Assembly (NCBI RefSeq): GCF_003426025.1 | Contig: NZ_QJSH01000030.1 | Span: 1 to 34,771 of the forward strand | Length of the DNA: 34,771 nucleotides | Source: Paraliobacillus quinghaiensis | Lineage (GTDB): Bacteria > Bacillota > Bacilli > Bacillales > Amphibacillaceae | Direction: 5' to 3' | Shown here: one piece after another, positions 14,594 to 22,214 of the stretch | Layout: each line of letters starts with the position of its first letter | Numbering within the stretch: position 1 is the stretch's first letter | Program-made: the position numbers and the translations under genes | Notes under the pieces: generated by a model | What the model saw: only the letters and a program-made list of their open reading frames with translations | Told to the model about the DNA's origin: nothing | Database searches by the model: none

Positions 14594-15776
14594 TTTCATC
14601 TCGCTCCACTGGTGAATTACTTTTTCCTTCCTTACCATATGGAAGAAGGTGATAAACTATAATTAGAATTGTTCCTACCAAAGCCATACACCCCATGTAG
14701 AAATATAATGAATTTCCACCCATTGTATCAATTAACGCACCGCCACCAAGCGATCCGACAATACCAGAAATCCCGAAAAATACCGCTATAAAAACAAGGT
14801 GCCCAGTCGATTGTAATACGCGCGGGATAAGACGTGTTACATATTGAAAGGCGGCTAGATAAAAGATACCAAACGTTAGTCCATGCATGAATTGTAACAA
14901 GACCACAAACATAGGATTGTCAATAAATGCATATAAAAACCAGCGAATTGCATAAAGCGTACCTGCTCCTATAATGAAAATAAGTGGATGAAACTTTCGA
15001 AACCAAAAGCCAGCAAAAGCAAAAACCATCGCCTCACTTGCTACTCCAACAAACCAAGCCAGACCTATCAGACCTTCACTTCCACCTAATTGGGTTATGA
15101 AAATTCCAATAAAACTATCATTTGCACGATGTGTAATAGTAATTAACAAAACAAGAAATAAGAATATAATAAATGGGCTATTCTTAACTAATTTTCTTAA
15201 ATCACGCAACTGAATCGGATCAACATCTACTTTAACATCAGTTAGTTTAAACGAGACAAGCAGCGCCAATCCACCCATAAACAAATACGGTGCAATTAAG
15301 TATTGAATACCAATTACATCCAACAATTTACCTACTAATAAAGATGACGTCGCAAAACCTATAGAACCCCAAGTACGAATTGTACCAAATGATATATTTA
15401 ATGCATCTGCTCTTCGTTGTGATAAACTATCAGATAAAGCTCCAATCGGGGTAGTAAAAAAATAAAAAACCCCAGCTAATACAATTAATAATGGCAGTGT
15501 AGTCATTTGAAAGAAAATAGAACCACTTATTAATAGACCTATTAAACACATCATTAATATTCGTTTTACTGTTTGATACTTGTCACTCATATAACCCCAG
15601 AACGGTTGTGCAACTATTGAAACAGTTGGTCCAACTGCTAGAACCCAGCCAATCTCTTTACCGCTTAATCCTTTATATTGTAACAATAAAGGCAAGAAAC
15701 TAATGAGCATTGTATTTGCTCCATGAAAACTAAATAACAACATTTTCAAAGGTACAAGTGAATTATCTTTAGCCAT
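14586..15776 (-). CDS. MFS transporter, PPP/YwbF (MFS_1_like) family
   Basis: The 396-residue protein has about twelve membrane segments. It begins with LLFSFHGANTMLISFLPLLLQ, then the loop FWGYMSDKYQTVKRIL, the family counterpart of the MFS loop 2-3 motif, and SFGTIRTWGSIGFA. These are typical of the group holding LacY-like permeases, phenylpropionate transporters and Bacillus YwbF. The substrate is unknown. RBS GGGGAGGA. It overlaps the ThrE-type gene by 8 nt. The C-terminal tail is hydrophilic (KSNSPVERDENG). Confidence 0.88.
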   Translation of the reverse strand: MAKDNSLVPLKMLLFSFHGANTMLISFLPLLLQYKGLSGKEIGWVLAVGPTVSIVAQPFWGYMSDKYQTVKRILMMCLIGLLISGSIFFQMTTLPLLIVLAGVFYFFTTPIGALSDSLSQRRADALNISFGTIRTWGSIGFATSSLLVGKLLDVIGIQYLIAPYLFMGGLALLVSFKLTDVKVDVDPIQLRDLRKLVKNSPFIIFLFLVLLITITHRANDSFIGIFITQLGGSEGLIGLAWFVGVASEAMVFAFAGFWFRKFHPLIFIIGAGTLYAIRWFLYAFIDNPMFVVLLQFMHGLTFGIFYLAAFQYVTRLIPRVLQSTGHLVFIAVFFGISGIVGSLGGGALIDTMGGNSLYFYMGCMALVGTILIIVYHLLPYGKEGKSNSPVERDENG

Positions 15777-15865
15777 ACAATCCTCCCCTTCATCCAGTAT
15801 GTCTTTTTTATGTCTAGTTATCCATTATACGGGTAATCACCTTAGTTGGAAAGTTTTTTGGCTAC

Positions 15866-15897
15866 AAAAAAAGAGCCATTTATAAATGACTCTTTTT
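15866..15897 (-). terminator. Terminator of the MarR-ABC operon
   Basis: AAAAAGAGtCATTTA pairs with AAATGgCTCTTTTT on the minus strand, followed by more Ts. It lies 10 nt after the permease stop. Confidence 0.85.
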
Positions 15898-15906
15898 AAT
15901 ATTATA

Positions 15907-16734
15907 TTAAGCCTCTGATTTAGTGAATTTTATAGTAGCCAATACTATAAAAATAATACTAATTAATGAAACTACTATAATTTCTTGCGAGAATGTAATG
16001 ACATGATTAAAGATAGTTAAATCTAAGCCCATTGCCTGACGCAATGCAGGATCCATTTTATCTGGTTGCAAAATGATCTTTTTAAACATATCAACAGAAT
16101 ATGTTAGTGGGTTCACCTTCACAATTACATTCATCCACGCTGGCATTCCACTCAGCGGAAAAAGAGCTCCTGATAAAAATAACATCGGAAAAATCAGTAT
16201 TTGTACAACCATTTGAAATCCTTGAGATGTTTTTAAAGAGCTTGCAATCAATAGTCCAATAGCAGATATTGCAAAAGCAACTAAAAACATGATCGGGATA
16301 AGTTTTATTACCATTAAAAATGTAATATTAACGCCAATAAACGGAACAAAAATCAACATCATTAAACCCTGCATTACAGCTACTGTACTTCCTCCAAGGA
16401 CTTTTCCAATTGCGATTGAAACACGTGACAAGGGAGATACTAGTATCTCACGCATATAACCAAATTCCTTATCCTGTACCACTGATAAAGCAGAAAAAAT
16501 CGCTGTATTAAATACCGTCATACCAATAATTCCAGGGAACATAAACTCAACAAAATCAAAATCAGCCAATGGACCTGACGCATTTCCCCCTAACATCGAG
16601 GACATTGCGCCGCTCATTCCACTACCAAACAACACTAGAAACATAAACGGCATCGCAAAAGATCCAATTAAGCGTGCTCGATCTCTAAAGAATTTGATGA
16701 CATCTCGTTGCCATATTGCATATATCCCTTCCAT
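15907..16734 (-). CDS. ABC-2-type transporter permease (DrrB-like)
   Basis: The 275-residue permease has an amphipathic N-terminus (IWQRDVIKFFRDRARLIGSF) and six hydrophobic segments. It carries the ABC-2 signature region FGYMREILVSPLSR and MLFLSGALFPLSGMP. It pairs with the upstream ATPase as a drug or lipid exporter, by similarity to daunorubicin-type DrrAB systems. ATG follows the ATPase stop by one base, with an AGGAGG RBS inside the ATPase end. Control is presumably by the operon's MarR. Confidence 0.92.
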   Translation of the reverse strand: MEGIYAIWQRDVIKFFRDRARLIGSFAMPFMFLVLFGSGMSGAMSSMLGGNASGPLADFDFVEFMFPGIIGMTVFNTAIFSALSVVQDKEFGYMREILVSPLSRVSIAIGKVLGGSTVAVMQGLMMLIFVPFIGVNITFLMVIKLIPIMFLVAFAISAIGLLIASSLKTSQGFQMVVQILIFPMLFLSGALFPLSGMPAWMNVIVKVNPLTYSVDMFKKIILQPDKMDPALRQAMGLDLTIFNHVITFSQEIIVVSLISIIFIVLATIKFTKSEA

Positions 16735-16735
16735 A

Positions 16736-17710
16736 TTAATGCGGCCTCCTCATGTTTCGTTTCATTAAATCTCTTTGCGAAACGGATTCTTCTCTTATTT
16801 CTCTCCCTGTTAAATGTAAAAACACATCATTTAATGTAGGACGTCTTAAGTTAACTGTAGTAATAGGAATATCAAAGTTTTTCACAAATTCTACTAAAAA
16901 TGCACTACCATCTTGCACTTGAAAGCTTAATTTCCCTTCACTACTTTCTGTTACATCCGTTTGATACAATTCTTCTATCTTTTGTTTTGCATTTATATTA
17001 TCTGTAGTGGAAACTTCAATAATATCTCCACCCACATTCGTTTTTAATTGTTCGGGGGTATCAAGAGCAATTAATTGACCACCATCCATTACTGCCACTC
17101 GATCACATATTTCCGCCTCATCCATGTAATGTGTTGTTAAGAAAATGGTAATGCCTTGTTTTTTCTTTAGTTTTAAAATATATTCCCAAATATGGTTACG
17201 CGTTTGTGGATCTAATCCTACTGTTGGCTCATCTAAAAATAAGACTCTTGGATAATGGAGTAATCCTCTAGCAATCTCTAAACGACGCTTCATTCCACCA
17301 GAAAAAGTTTCCACAATATTAGAGCGTTTATCTTCTAAGTCAACTATTTGCAATACTTCTTGAATACGTTCTTCTCGTTTTTCTTTTGGAACTTTGTAAA
17401 ACTTGCAATGTAACATTAAATTTTCATTTGCAGTTAATTTTTCATCTAAGGTAGATTCTTGAAATATTAATCCAATACTTTCTCGAACTTTATTCTTCTC
17501 TGTTACATTGTCATAACCGTTTATTTTGGCTACACCCTCAGAAGGTTTTGTGATTGTTGAGAGCATATTAATTGTGGTACTTTTACCTGCACCATTTGGA
17601 CCAAGAAATCCAAATATCTCACCTTCTGCTACTTCTAAATCCAGTCCTTTAACAGCTTCAAAATCTTTGTAACGCTTTTTTAATCCTTTTACTTCTACAA
17701 TATTCCCCAC
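16736..17710 (-). CDS. ABC transporter ATP-binding protein (DrrA-like)
   Basis: I use the GTG at 17710, 7 nt after AAGGGTGA; the frame extends 9 codons upstream into the marR end. The 324-residue protein has Walker A GPNGAGKST (37-45), the Q-loop IFQEST, signature FSGGMKRR, Walker B VLFLDEPTVGLDP and H-loop TTHYMDEAE. The C-terminal DUF4162-type tail (NLRRPTLNDVFLHLTGR) is typical of DrrA/CcmA-like exporters. It supplies the energy for the adjacent permease. It sits between marR and the permease with minimal spacing. Confidence 0.95.
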   Translation of the reverse strand: MGNIVEVKGLKKRYKDFEAVKGLDLEVAEGEIFGFLGPNGAGKSTTINMLSTITKPSEGVAKINGYDNVTEKNKVRESIGLIFQESTLDEKLTANENLMLHCKFYKVPKEKREERIQEVLQIVDLEDKRSNIVETFSGGMKRRLEIARGLLHYPRVLFLDEPTVGLDPQTRNHIWEYILKLKKKQGITIFLTTHYMDEAEICDRVAVMDGGQLIALDTPEQLKTNVGGDIIEVSTTDNINAKQKIEELYQTDVTESSEGKLSFQVQDGSAFLVEFVKNFDIPITTVNLRRPTLNDVFLHLTGREIREESVSQRDLMKRNMRRPH

Positions 17711-17717
17711 GCAATCT

Positions 17718-18167
17718 TCACCCTTTCTCCTTTGCACCGTTTGTTTGCACTAAATTCCTTAAAATATCAAGCCCATCTAATATCGTTTTAAACTCTTTCG
17801 CTGTTACATCTCTTACTAAATAAGCTAGAAATTCAGTCATTGCTTGATGGTGTTGATCAAATATAACTTTCATCTGATCCGTCGCTTCCACATAAACAAC
17901 ACGCTTATCTGATTCACTACGCACTCGCTTAATATAATCTTGCTTTTCCAATCGATCTAAAATACCTGAAACCGTACTATTAGCTAAACTCATTTTTTTA
18001 CTTATTTCACTAACTTTTAGACGTTTTTCTTCAGCTAGCATAAAAATGATCATCATTTGTGGCGGTGTAATTGGTTTATCTTTAAATGTTTCACGGATAC
18101 GTTGATTTAATCCAGCATTAATCTCACGAATTAGCGTAGCAATCTCTGCCCCATCCTGTTCTGCCAC
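17718..18167 (-). CDS. MarR-family transcriptional regulator
   Basis: The 149-residue winged-helix protein starts at GTG with a GGTGGTGAGG RBS. The recognition region is KVSEISKKMSLANSTVSG followed by ILDRLEKQDYIKRVRSESDK, ending in the wing DKRVVYVEAT. It is the first gene of a three-gene operon with an ABC exporter. A 37-bp palindrome overlapping its promoter is an obvious autoregulatory operator. The inducer is unknown. Confidence 0.93.
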   Translation of the reverse strand: MAEQDGAEIATLIREINAGLNQRIRETFKDKPITPPQMMIIFMLAEEKRLKVSEISKKMSLANSTVSGILDRLEKQDYIKRVRSESDKRVVYVEATDQMKVIFDQHHQAMTEFLAYLVRDVTAKEFKTILDGLDILRNLVQTNGAKEKG

Positions 18168-18187
18168 AACCTCACCACCTTAAAATT

Positions 18188-18224
18188 AATAATTCGCATA
18201 CGAATGTTTCGTATGCGAATTATT
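18188..18224. promoter_or_regulatory. MarR operator: perfect 17-bp inverted repeat
   Basis: AATAATTCGCATACGAA (18188-18204) is followed by TGT and its exact reverse complement (18208-18224). It overlaps the -10 TATAAT (18222-18227) and covers the expected transcription start of the leftward marR operon, the standard position for repression. Confidence 0.8.
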
Positions 18225-18250
18225 ATAACATTTTAGAGTGATACTACCAT
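18222..18250 (-). promoter_or_regulatory. Promoter of the marR-ABC operon
   Basis: Minus-strand TATAAT (18222-18227); the -35 17 nt upstream is weak (ATGGTA, 18245-18250). Confidence 0.45.
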
Positions 18251-18251
18251 T

Positions 18252-18286
18252 AAAAAACAGGATTAGCTAAGGCTGATCCTGTTTTT
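18252..18286 (-). terminator. Terminator of the CAP-domain lipoprotein gene
   Basis: AAAAACAGGATcAG pairs with CTaATCCTGTTTTT on the minus strand, followed by TTAATGG. It begins 9 nt after the stop. Confidence 0.8.
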
Positions 18287-18294
18287 ACACTCTT

Positions 18295-18981
18295 CTATTT
18301 TGCAATAAATAATTGCGTCCAGTACGCTCCGTCTTCTGCATAACCTACTCCTATATGCGTCACTTTTTCATTCATTATATTTTTACGATGCCCAGGACTA
18401 TTCATCCAACCGTTAACAACTTCTTTTGGTGACTGTTGGCCTGATGCTATATTTTCAGCTGCTGTCGTGTAATCAACTTCAAATTGCTGGAGCATATCAA
18501 ACGGAGAACCATAGGTTGGTGACGTATGCGAAAAATAATTATTTGTTGCCATATCTTCTGATTTTGTTTGCGCTACTTCTTGTAAAGCAGTATCAATTTG
18601 TAGTGGGCTAAGTCCATTCTTTTCACGTTCTTGATTCGTTAATTTTGCAACTTCTTGTTGAAAACCACTGGCAGTTTGATTTGTTGATTCATCTTTTTCT
18701 GTTTCTTCTGGATTAGTTCGTATGCCTTGATCCCCTTGTGCAATCTCCCGTTTGGGTTCAGGTGTGAAGATATTTTGTTCTCTTCCTGGATTAATTGGAA
18801 ATCTCGGTTCCCGAGCTGTTTGTTGATTTGTTTGATCCGTGCTCTCACCAGTAAAACCAATTGGTTCAGTATTCATGCCCATATCGTTGTTTCTTGTTTG
18901 ATCATTATTATCGTTTGCACAGCCAACTAACAACAGAGCAAGCATGATCATAAAAATACTAATTTTTATACTATTTTTCAC
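18295..18981 (-). CDS. CAP-domain (YkwD-like) lipoprotein
   Basis: I start at the GTG at 18981, which has AGGAGGG at 6 nt; the frame extends 12 codons upstream. The 228-residue protein has a lipoprotein signal with lipobox LVGC (Cys at 21), so it should be anchored to the outer face of the membrane. A low-complexity Asn/Gln/Glu-rich linker covers about residues 22-100. The CAP/SCP domain follows: LTNQEREKNGLSPLQ, NYFSHTSPTYGSPF (His), TAAENIASG (Glu) and WMNSPGHRKNIMN (His). The CAP domain function in bacilli is not well defined; some members are spore or wall associated. Confidence 0.92.
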   Translation of the reverse strand: MKNSIKISIFMIMLALLLVGCANDNNDQTRNNDMGMNTEPIGFTGESTDQTNQQTAREPRFPINPGREQNIFTPEPKREIAQGDQGIRTNPEETEKDESTNQTASGFQQEVAKLTNQEREKNGLSPLQIDTALQEVAQTKSEDMATNNYFSHTSPTYGSPFDMLQQFEVDYTTAAENIASGQQSPKEVVNGWMNSPGHRKNIMNEKVTHIGVGYAEDGAYWTQLFIAK

Positions 18982-19038
18982 TTTTATCCCTCCTATTAAT
19001 ATTGTCTGCTTCAACACACATATTATTCGATGTTAAAA

Positions 19039-19788
19039 TCATCCAAGATGGTGTAAAAATAAAGCTAAGAACATCCCTAACGTTGTGACAAATCCAACAA
19101 TAGGTCCGCCTTCTTTATATGCTTCTGGCATCATTGTTGAAGAAATCATTGCAATAATCGCACCACCAGCAAATGCGCTCGTAATTGCTTTTATACTATT
19201 GGAAGCATACAAGAGTAATAATCCTGCACCAGAACTAACTGCTGAAAAGAATACAACAACAAGCCACAGTCCTAAAATTTTCTTTTTACTATAACCGCTT
19301 TTCTGCAAACTAACTGTACTTGATAACCCTTCTGGTAGGTTGCTTATAAATATAGAAACAACTAATGCAGCACTGACCTTATCTCCACTTGCAATACTCA
19401 TCCCTATCATTGCTGATTCTGGCAATGTATCCATTACCGTTCCAATGAACATTCCTAACCCTGAATTTGACTGTCCTGTTCCAATTGCTTTGGATTCACG
19501 AAATGGTTTTGTTTCTTTTCGTCTTTGCCCACCACGGTGTGAAACTACAATATCTAAAATGGTAAAAATTAGAGCTCCGCCTAAAAATCCAATTGCAATT
19601 TCAGTAAATCCACTAATCATCAATGCATCCTCTAATAATTCATAACTTGTTGCACCAATAAGGGCACCTGTACCAAGCGCCATTATAAACCCAATTAAAC
19701 GCTTTGGAATTGACAAATACATTGTTAGTAATGCACCTAACAAAGTAGCAGAAGCGGCTATTGTACCCCAAAGAATAGCATTAAACAT
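19039..19788 (-). CDS. ZIP-family divalent metal transporter
   Basis: The 249-residue protein has about eight membrane segments. It shows LGTGALIGATSYELLEDA (segment II region), SNLPEGLSSTVSLQKSG with the N-x-PEG metal site of helix IV, and MISSTMMPEAYKEGG with a further metal-site Glu. It ends in LFLHHLG. The variable loop after segment III (SHRGGQRRKETK) has a single His. It probably imports zinc or related metal ions. No Zur box was recognised upstream. Confidence 0.9.
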   Translation of the reverse strand: MFNAILWGTIAASATLLGALLTMYLSIPKRLIGFIMALGTGALIGATSYELLEDALMISGFTEIAIGFLGGALIFTILDIVVSHRGGQRRKETKPFRESKAIGTGQSNSGLGMFIGTVMDTLPESAMIGMSIASGDKVSAALVVSIFISNLPEGLSSTVSLQKSGYSKKKILGLWLVVVFFSAVSSGAGLLLLYASNSIKAITSAFAGGAIIAMISSTMMPEAYKEGGPIVGFVTTLGMFLALFLHHLG

Positions 19789-19809
19789 ATAATCACCTCA
19801 GTGAATAAA

Positions 19810-19843
19810 GAAAGCTTCGCATTTTGTAAATGCGAAGCTCTTT
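19810..19843 (-). terminator. Terminator of the 52-residue Cys protein gene
   Basis: AGCTTCGCATTT (19813-19824) pairs with AAATGCGAAGCT (19828-19839) around a 3-nt loop, a very stable hairpin. T-rich tails are on both strands. It lies between the small gene and the ZIP gene, so it can also act in the ZIP leader. Confidence 0.7.
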
Positions 19844-19886
19844 TCTTTCTATGATTAAATTGCTCACTAACTGCTAAAATATACTT

Positions 19887-20045
19887 TTAAGGTTTTCGTA
19901 ATGCTCTTCTTTCTGCATAAGGCACACACTTATAACAGACATAAACAATTTTCCCTTTATCATCAAGGTACTTTTGAGGTTGAGACGCTTTTTGACCACA
20001 AACGTAACAGTTCTTTGAACCGAATAATTTTTTTAGCCAATACAT
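19887..20045 (-). CDS. Small zinc-ribbon-like protein, 52 residues
   Basis: This short gene starts at the ATG at 20045 with GGAGGG 6 nt upstream. The product begins MYWLKKLFGSKNCYVCGQKA and has a second CYKC pair 24 residues later (YVCYKCVPYAERRAL), so two CxxC knuckles could bind one zinc. It ends basic (RRALRKP). It has a strong terminator. I do not recall a characterised family; many Bacillaceae have similar unstudied small proteins. It is monocistronic, upstream of the ZIP transporter and downstream of the Lrp regulator on the same strand. Confidence 0.75.
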   Translation of the reverse strand: MYWLKKLFGSKNCYVCGQKASQPQKYLDDKGKIVYVCYKCVPYAERRALRKP

Positions 20046-20110
20046 TTAAATCCCTCCTCTATTTATTTTAAGCATTTTAGGCTTTATTTTCAAAAGAAAC
20101 ATTTACGCAC

Positions 20111-20548
20111 TTAAACATTAGGTAATATTTTTCGATAAGATACCGGCGAGGCTAGCACAGTGGATGTATTAATACTCCCATAAGGCATCAAGCTATCAAT
20201 TAATAAACGCATACGTTCCATGTTAGATACCGCTGCTTTCAAAAAGTAACTCACATCACCCGTGACACGATGGCATTCGATTATATCCTCTTTTTTCTGT
20301 ATCAGTGATTCAAATTCTTGTGGTGAGACTTTCAAATCACTCACTTGAATAATTAATAAGATTTCTCTTCCAACCGCAGGTAATGCCACACGAGCGCTAA
20401 ACCCCTCAATTACCTTTTTTTCCCGTAATCGATGAAGCCTTTCTGTCACACTCGGACGACTTAATGCTAACTTTCTCGATAAGTCGCTAATTGATAACCT
20501 TCCATCATCTTGAAGAAAATCTAACATTTGTTTATCGAGTTTATCCAT
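20111..20548 (-). CDS. Lrp/AsnC-family transcriptional regulator
   Basis: The 145-residue protein opens with the AsnC-type winged helix: KLDKQMLDFLQDDGRLSISD, then LSRKLALSRPSVTERLHRL and KKVIEGFSA. The C-terminal RAM ligand domain includes ECHRVTGDVSYFLKAAV, with the GDxDY-like turn. Lrp-type regulators form octamers that sense amino acids. It is divergent from the YitT-like gene, which it may control. No operator could be defined in the AT-rich 151-bp gap. Confidence 0.92.
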   Translation of the reverse strand: MDKLDKQMLDFLQDDGRLSISDLSRKLALSRPSVTERLHRLREKKVIEGFSARVALPAVGREILLIIQVSDLKVSPQEFESLIQKKEDIIECHRVTGDVSYFLKAAVSNMERMRLLIDSLMPYGSINTSTVLASPVSYRKILPNV

Positions 20549-20631
20549 TTTATCATCCTTTTTTCAGTTTATATATTAAAATTAAATATTTTATTCATAA
20601 TGTAAATTTTTTTATGATTTTTCATACCTTT

Positions 20632-20660
20632 TTGTATATATTATTCTTACTTTTTATTCT
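20632..20660 (+). promoter_or_regulatory. Candidate promoter of the YitT-like gene
   Basis: TTGTAT (20632-20637) and TATTCT (20655-20660) with a 17-nt spacer, 40 nt before the start codon. Confidence 0.5.
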
Positions 20661-20699
20661 AACATAAAGTAATACACTTTTAATCAAAGGAGTTAGCGC

Positions 20700-21329
20700 A
20701 TGGAAAAAATAATAAAAGTTTTTTTGGGAATTATTATTGTTAGCATCGGTGTGCTCACTTTAAAACACGCTGAATTAATTACTGGTGGAACAGCAGGGTT
20801 AGCTTTAAATCTATCCTACCTCTTCTCACAACCATTCTCTTTAATCTTCTTTTTAGTAAATATACCATTTTACATTTTTTCAATCCTACGGATGGGATGG
20901 AAGTTCACTTTAACAACGATTGTCTCTGTTAGTTTACTTTCAATCCTGACAGGGCTTGATGTTTTCCTACCAAACTTCACTGTTTCAATTTGGATTGGCG
21001 CAATTATTGGAGGAGCATTTATTGGTTTTGGATTATCGATTTTATTCGCCAACGGTTCGTCATTGGGTGGATCGAATATCTTAGCTTTGTTTTTCCATAA
21101 ACGTTATCAATTTAACCCTGGAACAACTAATTTTCTATTTGATATAGTTGTTGTAACTACTGGTATTTACACAGTTGGAATCGTTCGTGGACTAGCCTCT
21201 GTACTGTCAATAGCAGTGATCTCAGTTATCGTTAGCCACTTTAAAAGCCGAATTACTGAGAAAGAAACAGAAATCCAAAAGACAAAAAAAACAGCAACAA
21301 TCAACGCAAGGAAAGTGCCTACAAATTAG
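20700..21329 (+). CDS. YitT/YczE-like membrane protein
   Basis: The 209-residue protein has about five hydrophobic segments and resembles the membrane half of YitT proteins. Visible are HAELITGGTAGLALNLSY and FANGSSLGGSNILALFFHK, the duplicated GGT/GGS-type family motif. It lacks the C-terminal DUF2179 soluble domain of full-length YitT, ending in a charged tail. RBS AAGGAG at 6 nt. Function is unknown in this family. The divergent Lrp gene suggests amino-acid-linked control. The terminator stem begins inside its last codons. Confidence 0.82.
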   Translation: MEKIIKVFLGIIIVSIGVLTLKHAELITGGTAGLALNLSYLFSQPFSLIFFLVNIPFYIFSILRMGWKFTLTTIVSVSLLSILTGLDVFLPNFTVSIWIGAIIGGAFIGFGLSILFANGSSLGGSNILALFFHKRYQFNPGTTNFLFDIVVVTTGIYTVGIVRGLASVLSIAVISVIVSHFKSRITEKETEIQKTKKTATINARKVPTN

Positions 21330-21344
21330 GCGCTTTCCTTTTTT
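21310..21344 (+). terminator. Terminator overlapping the YitT-like stop codon
   Basis: GGAAAGtGCCT (21310-21320) pairs with AGGCgCTTTCC (21328-21338), followed by T6. The stop TAG (21327-21329) lies at the start of the 3' arm, so coding sequence and terminator are shared. Confidence 0.85.
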
Positions 21345-21357
21345 AGTAAGTTTTCAA

Positions 21358-21386
21358 TTTACTTGTTTTGCTTTATTCTCTATAAT
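21358..21386 (+). promoter_or_regulatory. Candidate promoter of the thioredoxin-like gene
   Basis: TTTACT (21358-21363) and TATAAT (21381-21386), 17-nt spacer, 44 nt before the start. Confidence 0.5.
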
Positions 21387-21430
21387 AAAAAATAGATTTC
21401 AGACAAATTAAAAGAAGAGGAGTATGTCCT

Positions 21431-22033
21431 ATGAAAAAAACACTCATCTTAGTAGGGATCACATTAGTTGTGGCTGTTTTGGGGATAATTTTACTTAACC
21501 AATACAAAACTGTGACTGTTGATTCCATTGACGATATAGATAAGATTGATTACCAAGACACCTATACACAAGACGAAGGCGATTATCTTATTTATTTTTG
21601 GCAAGAGGGCTGTAGTTATTGTGAGGAAGTAGCACCTGACATTATTGAATTTGCACAAGATGCAGACATGCCTATCCGAATTGTTGATATGCAAGCACCC
21701 AACAATCACGATGCTTGGTATGATTGGGAGACACATCACGAGGAGTATGATGTAAAAATAGGCGAAGTAGTCGACGAAGAAGAGCAACTTAATGAAGGTG
21801 TTGAACTTACGGACTACACAGAAGACGCTGAAGTTTTTTGGAGAATTGGGATAAATGAGCAAGATGAAATTATCGCTACTCATAATACACCTTACGGAAA
21901 TACTGAACCAGCCACTGCTGATGAGATTGAAATTACAGGCACTCCAACTTTAATACAAGTAAAGGATGGCGCATTCTCTGCTTATGCTAATGGACCTGAA
22001 GAAGTAAGAAATCTTTTAGAAGAAAACAAATGA
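21431..22033 (+). CDS. Membrane-anchored thioredoxin-like protein with acidic insertion
   Basis: The 200-residue protein starts with an uncleaved signal anchor (residues 5-23), putting the rest outside the cell. The thioredoxin fold has YLIYFWQEGCSYCEEV with redox Cys 61 and 64 and the cis-Pro loop TGTPTLIQV (Pro172). Between them, about residues 88-165, is a long insertion rich in Asp and Glu (VVDEEEQLNEGVELTDYTED). It probably works as a thiol-disulfide oxidoreductase; partner unknown. RBS AGAGGAG. Single gene with its own promoter and terminator. Confidence 0.85.
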   Translation: MKKTLILVGITLVVAVLGIILLNQYKTVTVDSIDDIDKIDYQDTYTQDEGDYLIYFWQEGCSYCEEVAPDIIEFAQDADMPIRIVDMQAPNNHDAWYDWETHHEEYDVKIGEVVDEEEQLNEGVELTDYTEDAEVFWRIGINEQDEIIATHNTPYGNTEPATADEIEITGTPTLIQVKDGAFSAYANGPEEVRNLLEENK

Positions 22034-22040
22034 ACACAAT

Positions 22041-22086
22041 AAAGTACCGCTTATTCAGGTATTCTTGAATAAACGGTACTTTTTTA
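22041..22086 (+). terminator. Terminator of the thioredoxin-like gene
   Basis: AAAGTACCGcTTATTCA pairs with TGAATAAacGGTACTTT, then T-rich. It begins 8 nt after the stop. Confidence 0.85.
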
Positions 22087-22214
22087 CTTGTAGATCAACA
22101 ATGACTTCCCCATTCGTTACACTATCTATTTGTTTACTTTATATATCCTAGCATGCCACAACATATCCGCCCAGTATATTGTTATATTATCTAACAACTT
22201 TTTGGTATATAACT

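Noticed and set aside
18639-18860. 73-codon minus-strand frame inside the CAP lipoprotein gene
   Set aside because: It lies in another frame of the linker-coding region, where low complexity opens alternative frames; no RBS.
21491-21883. 130-codon frame antisense to the thioredoxin-like gene
   Set aside because: It is fully covered by a gene with a CxxC site, signal anchor, RBS and terminator; the antisense product has no domain features.
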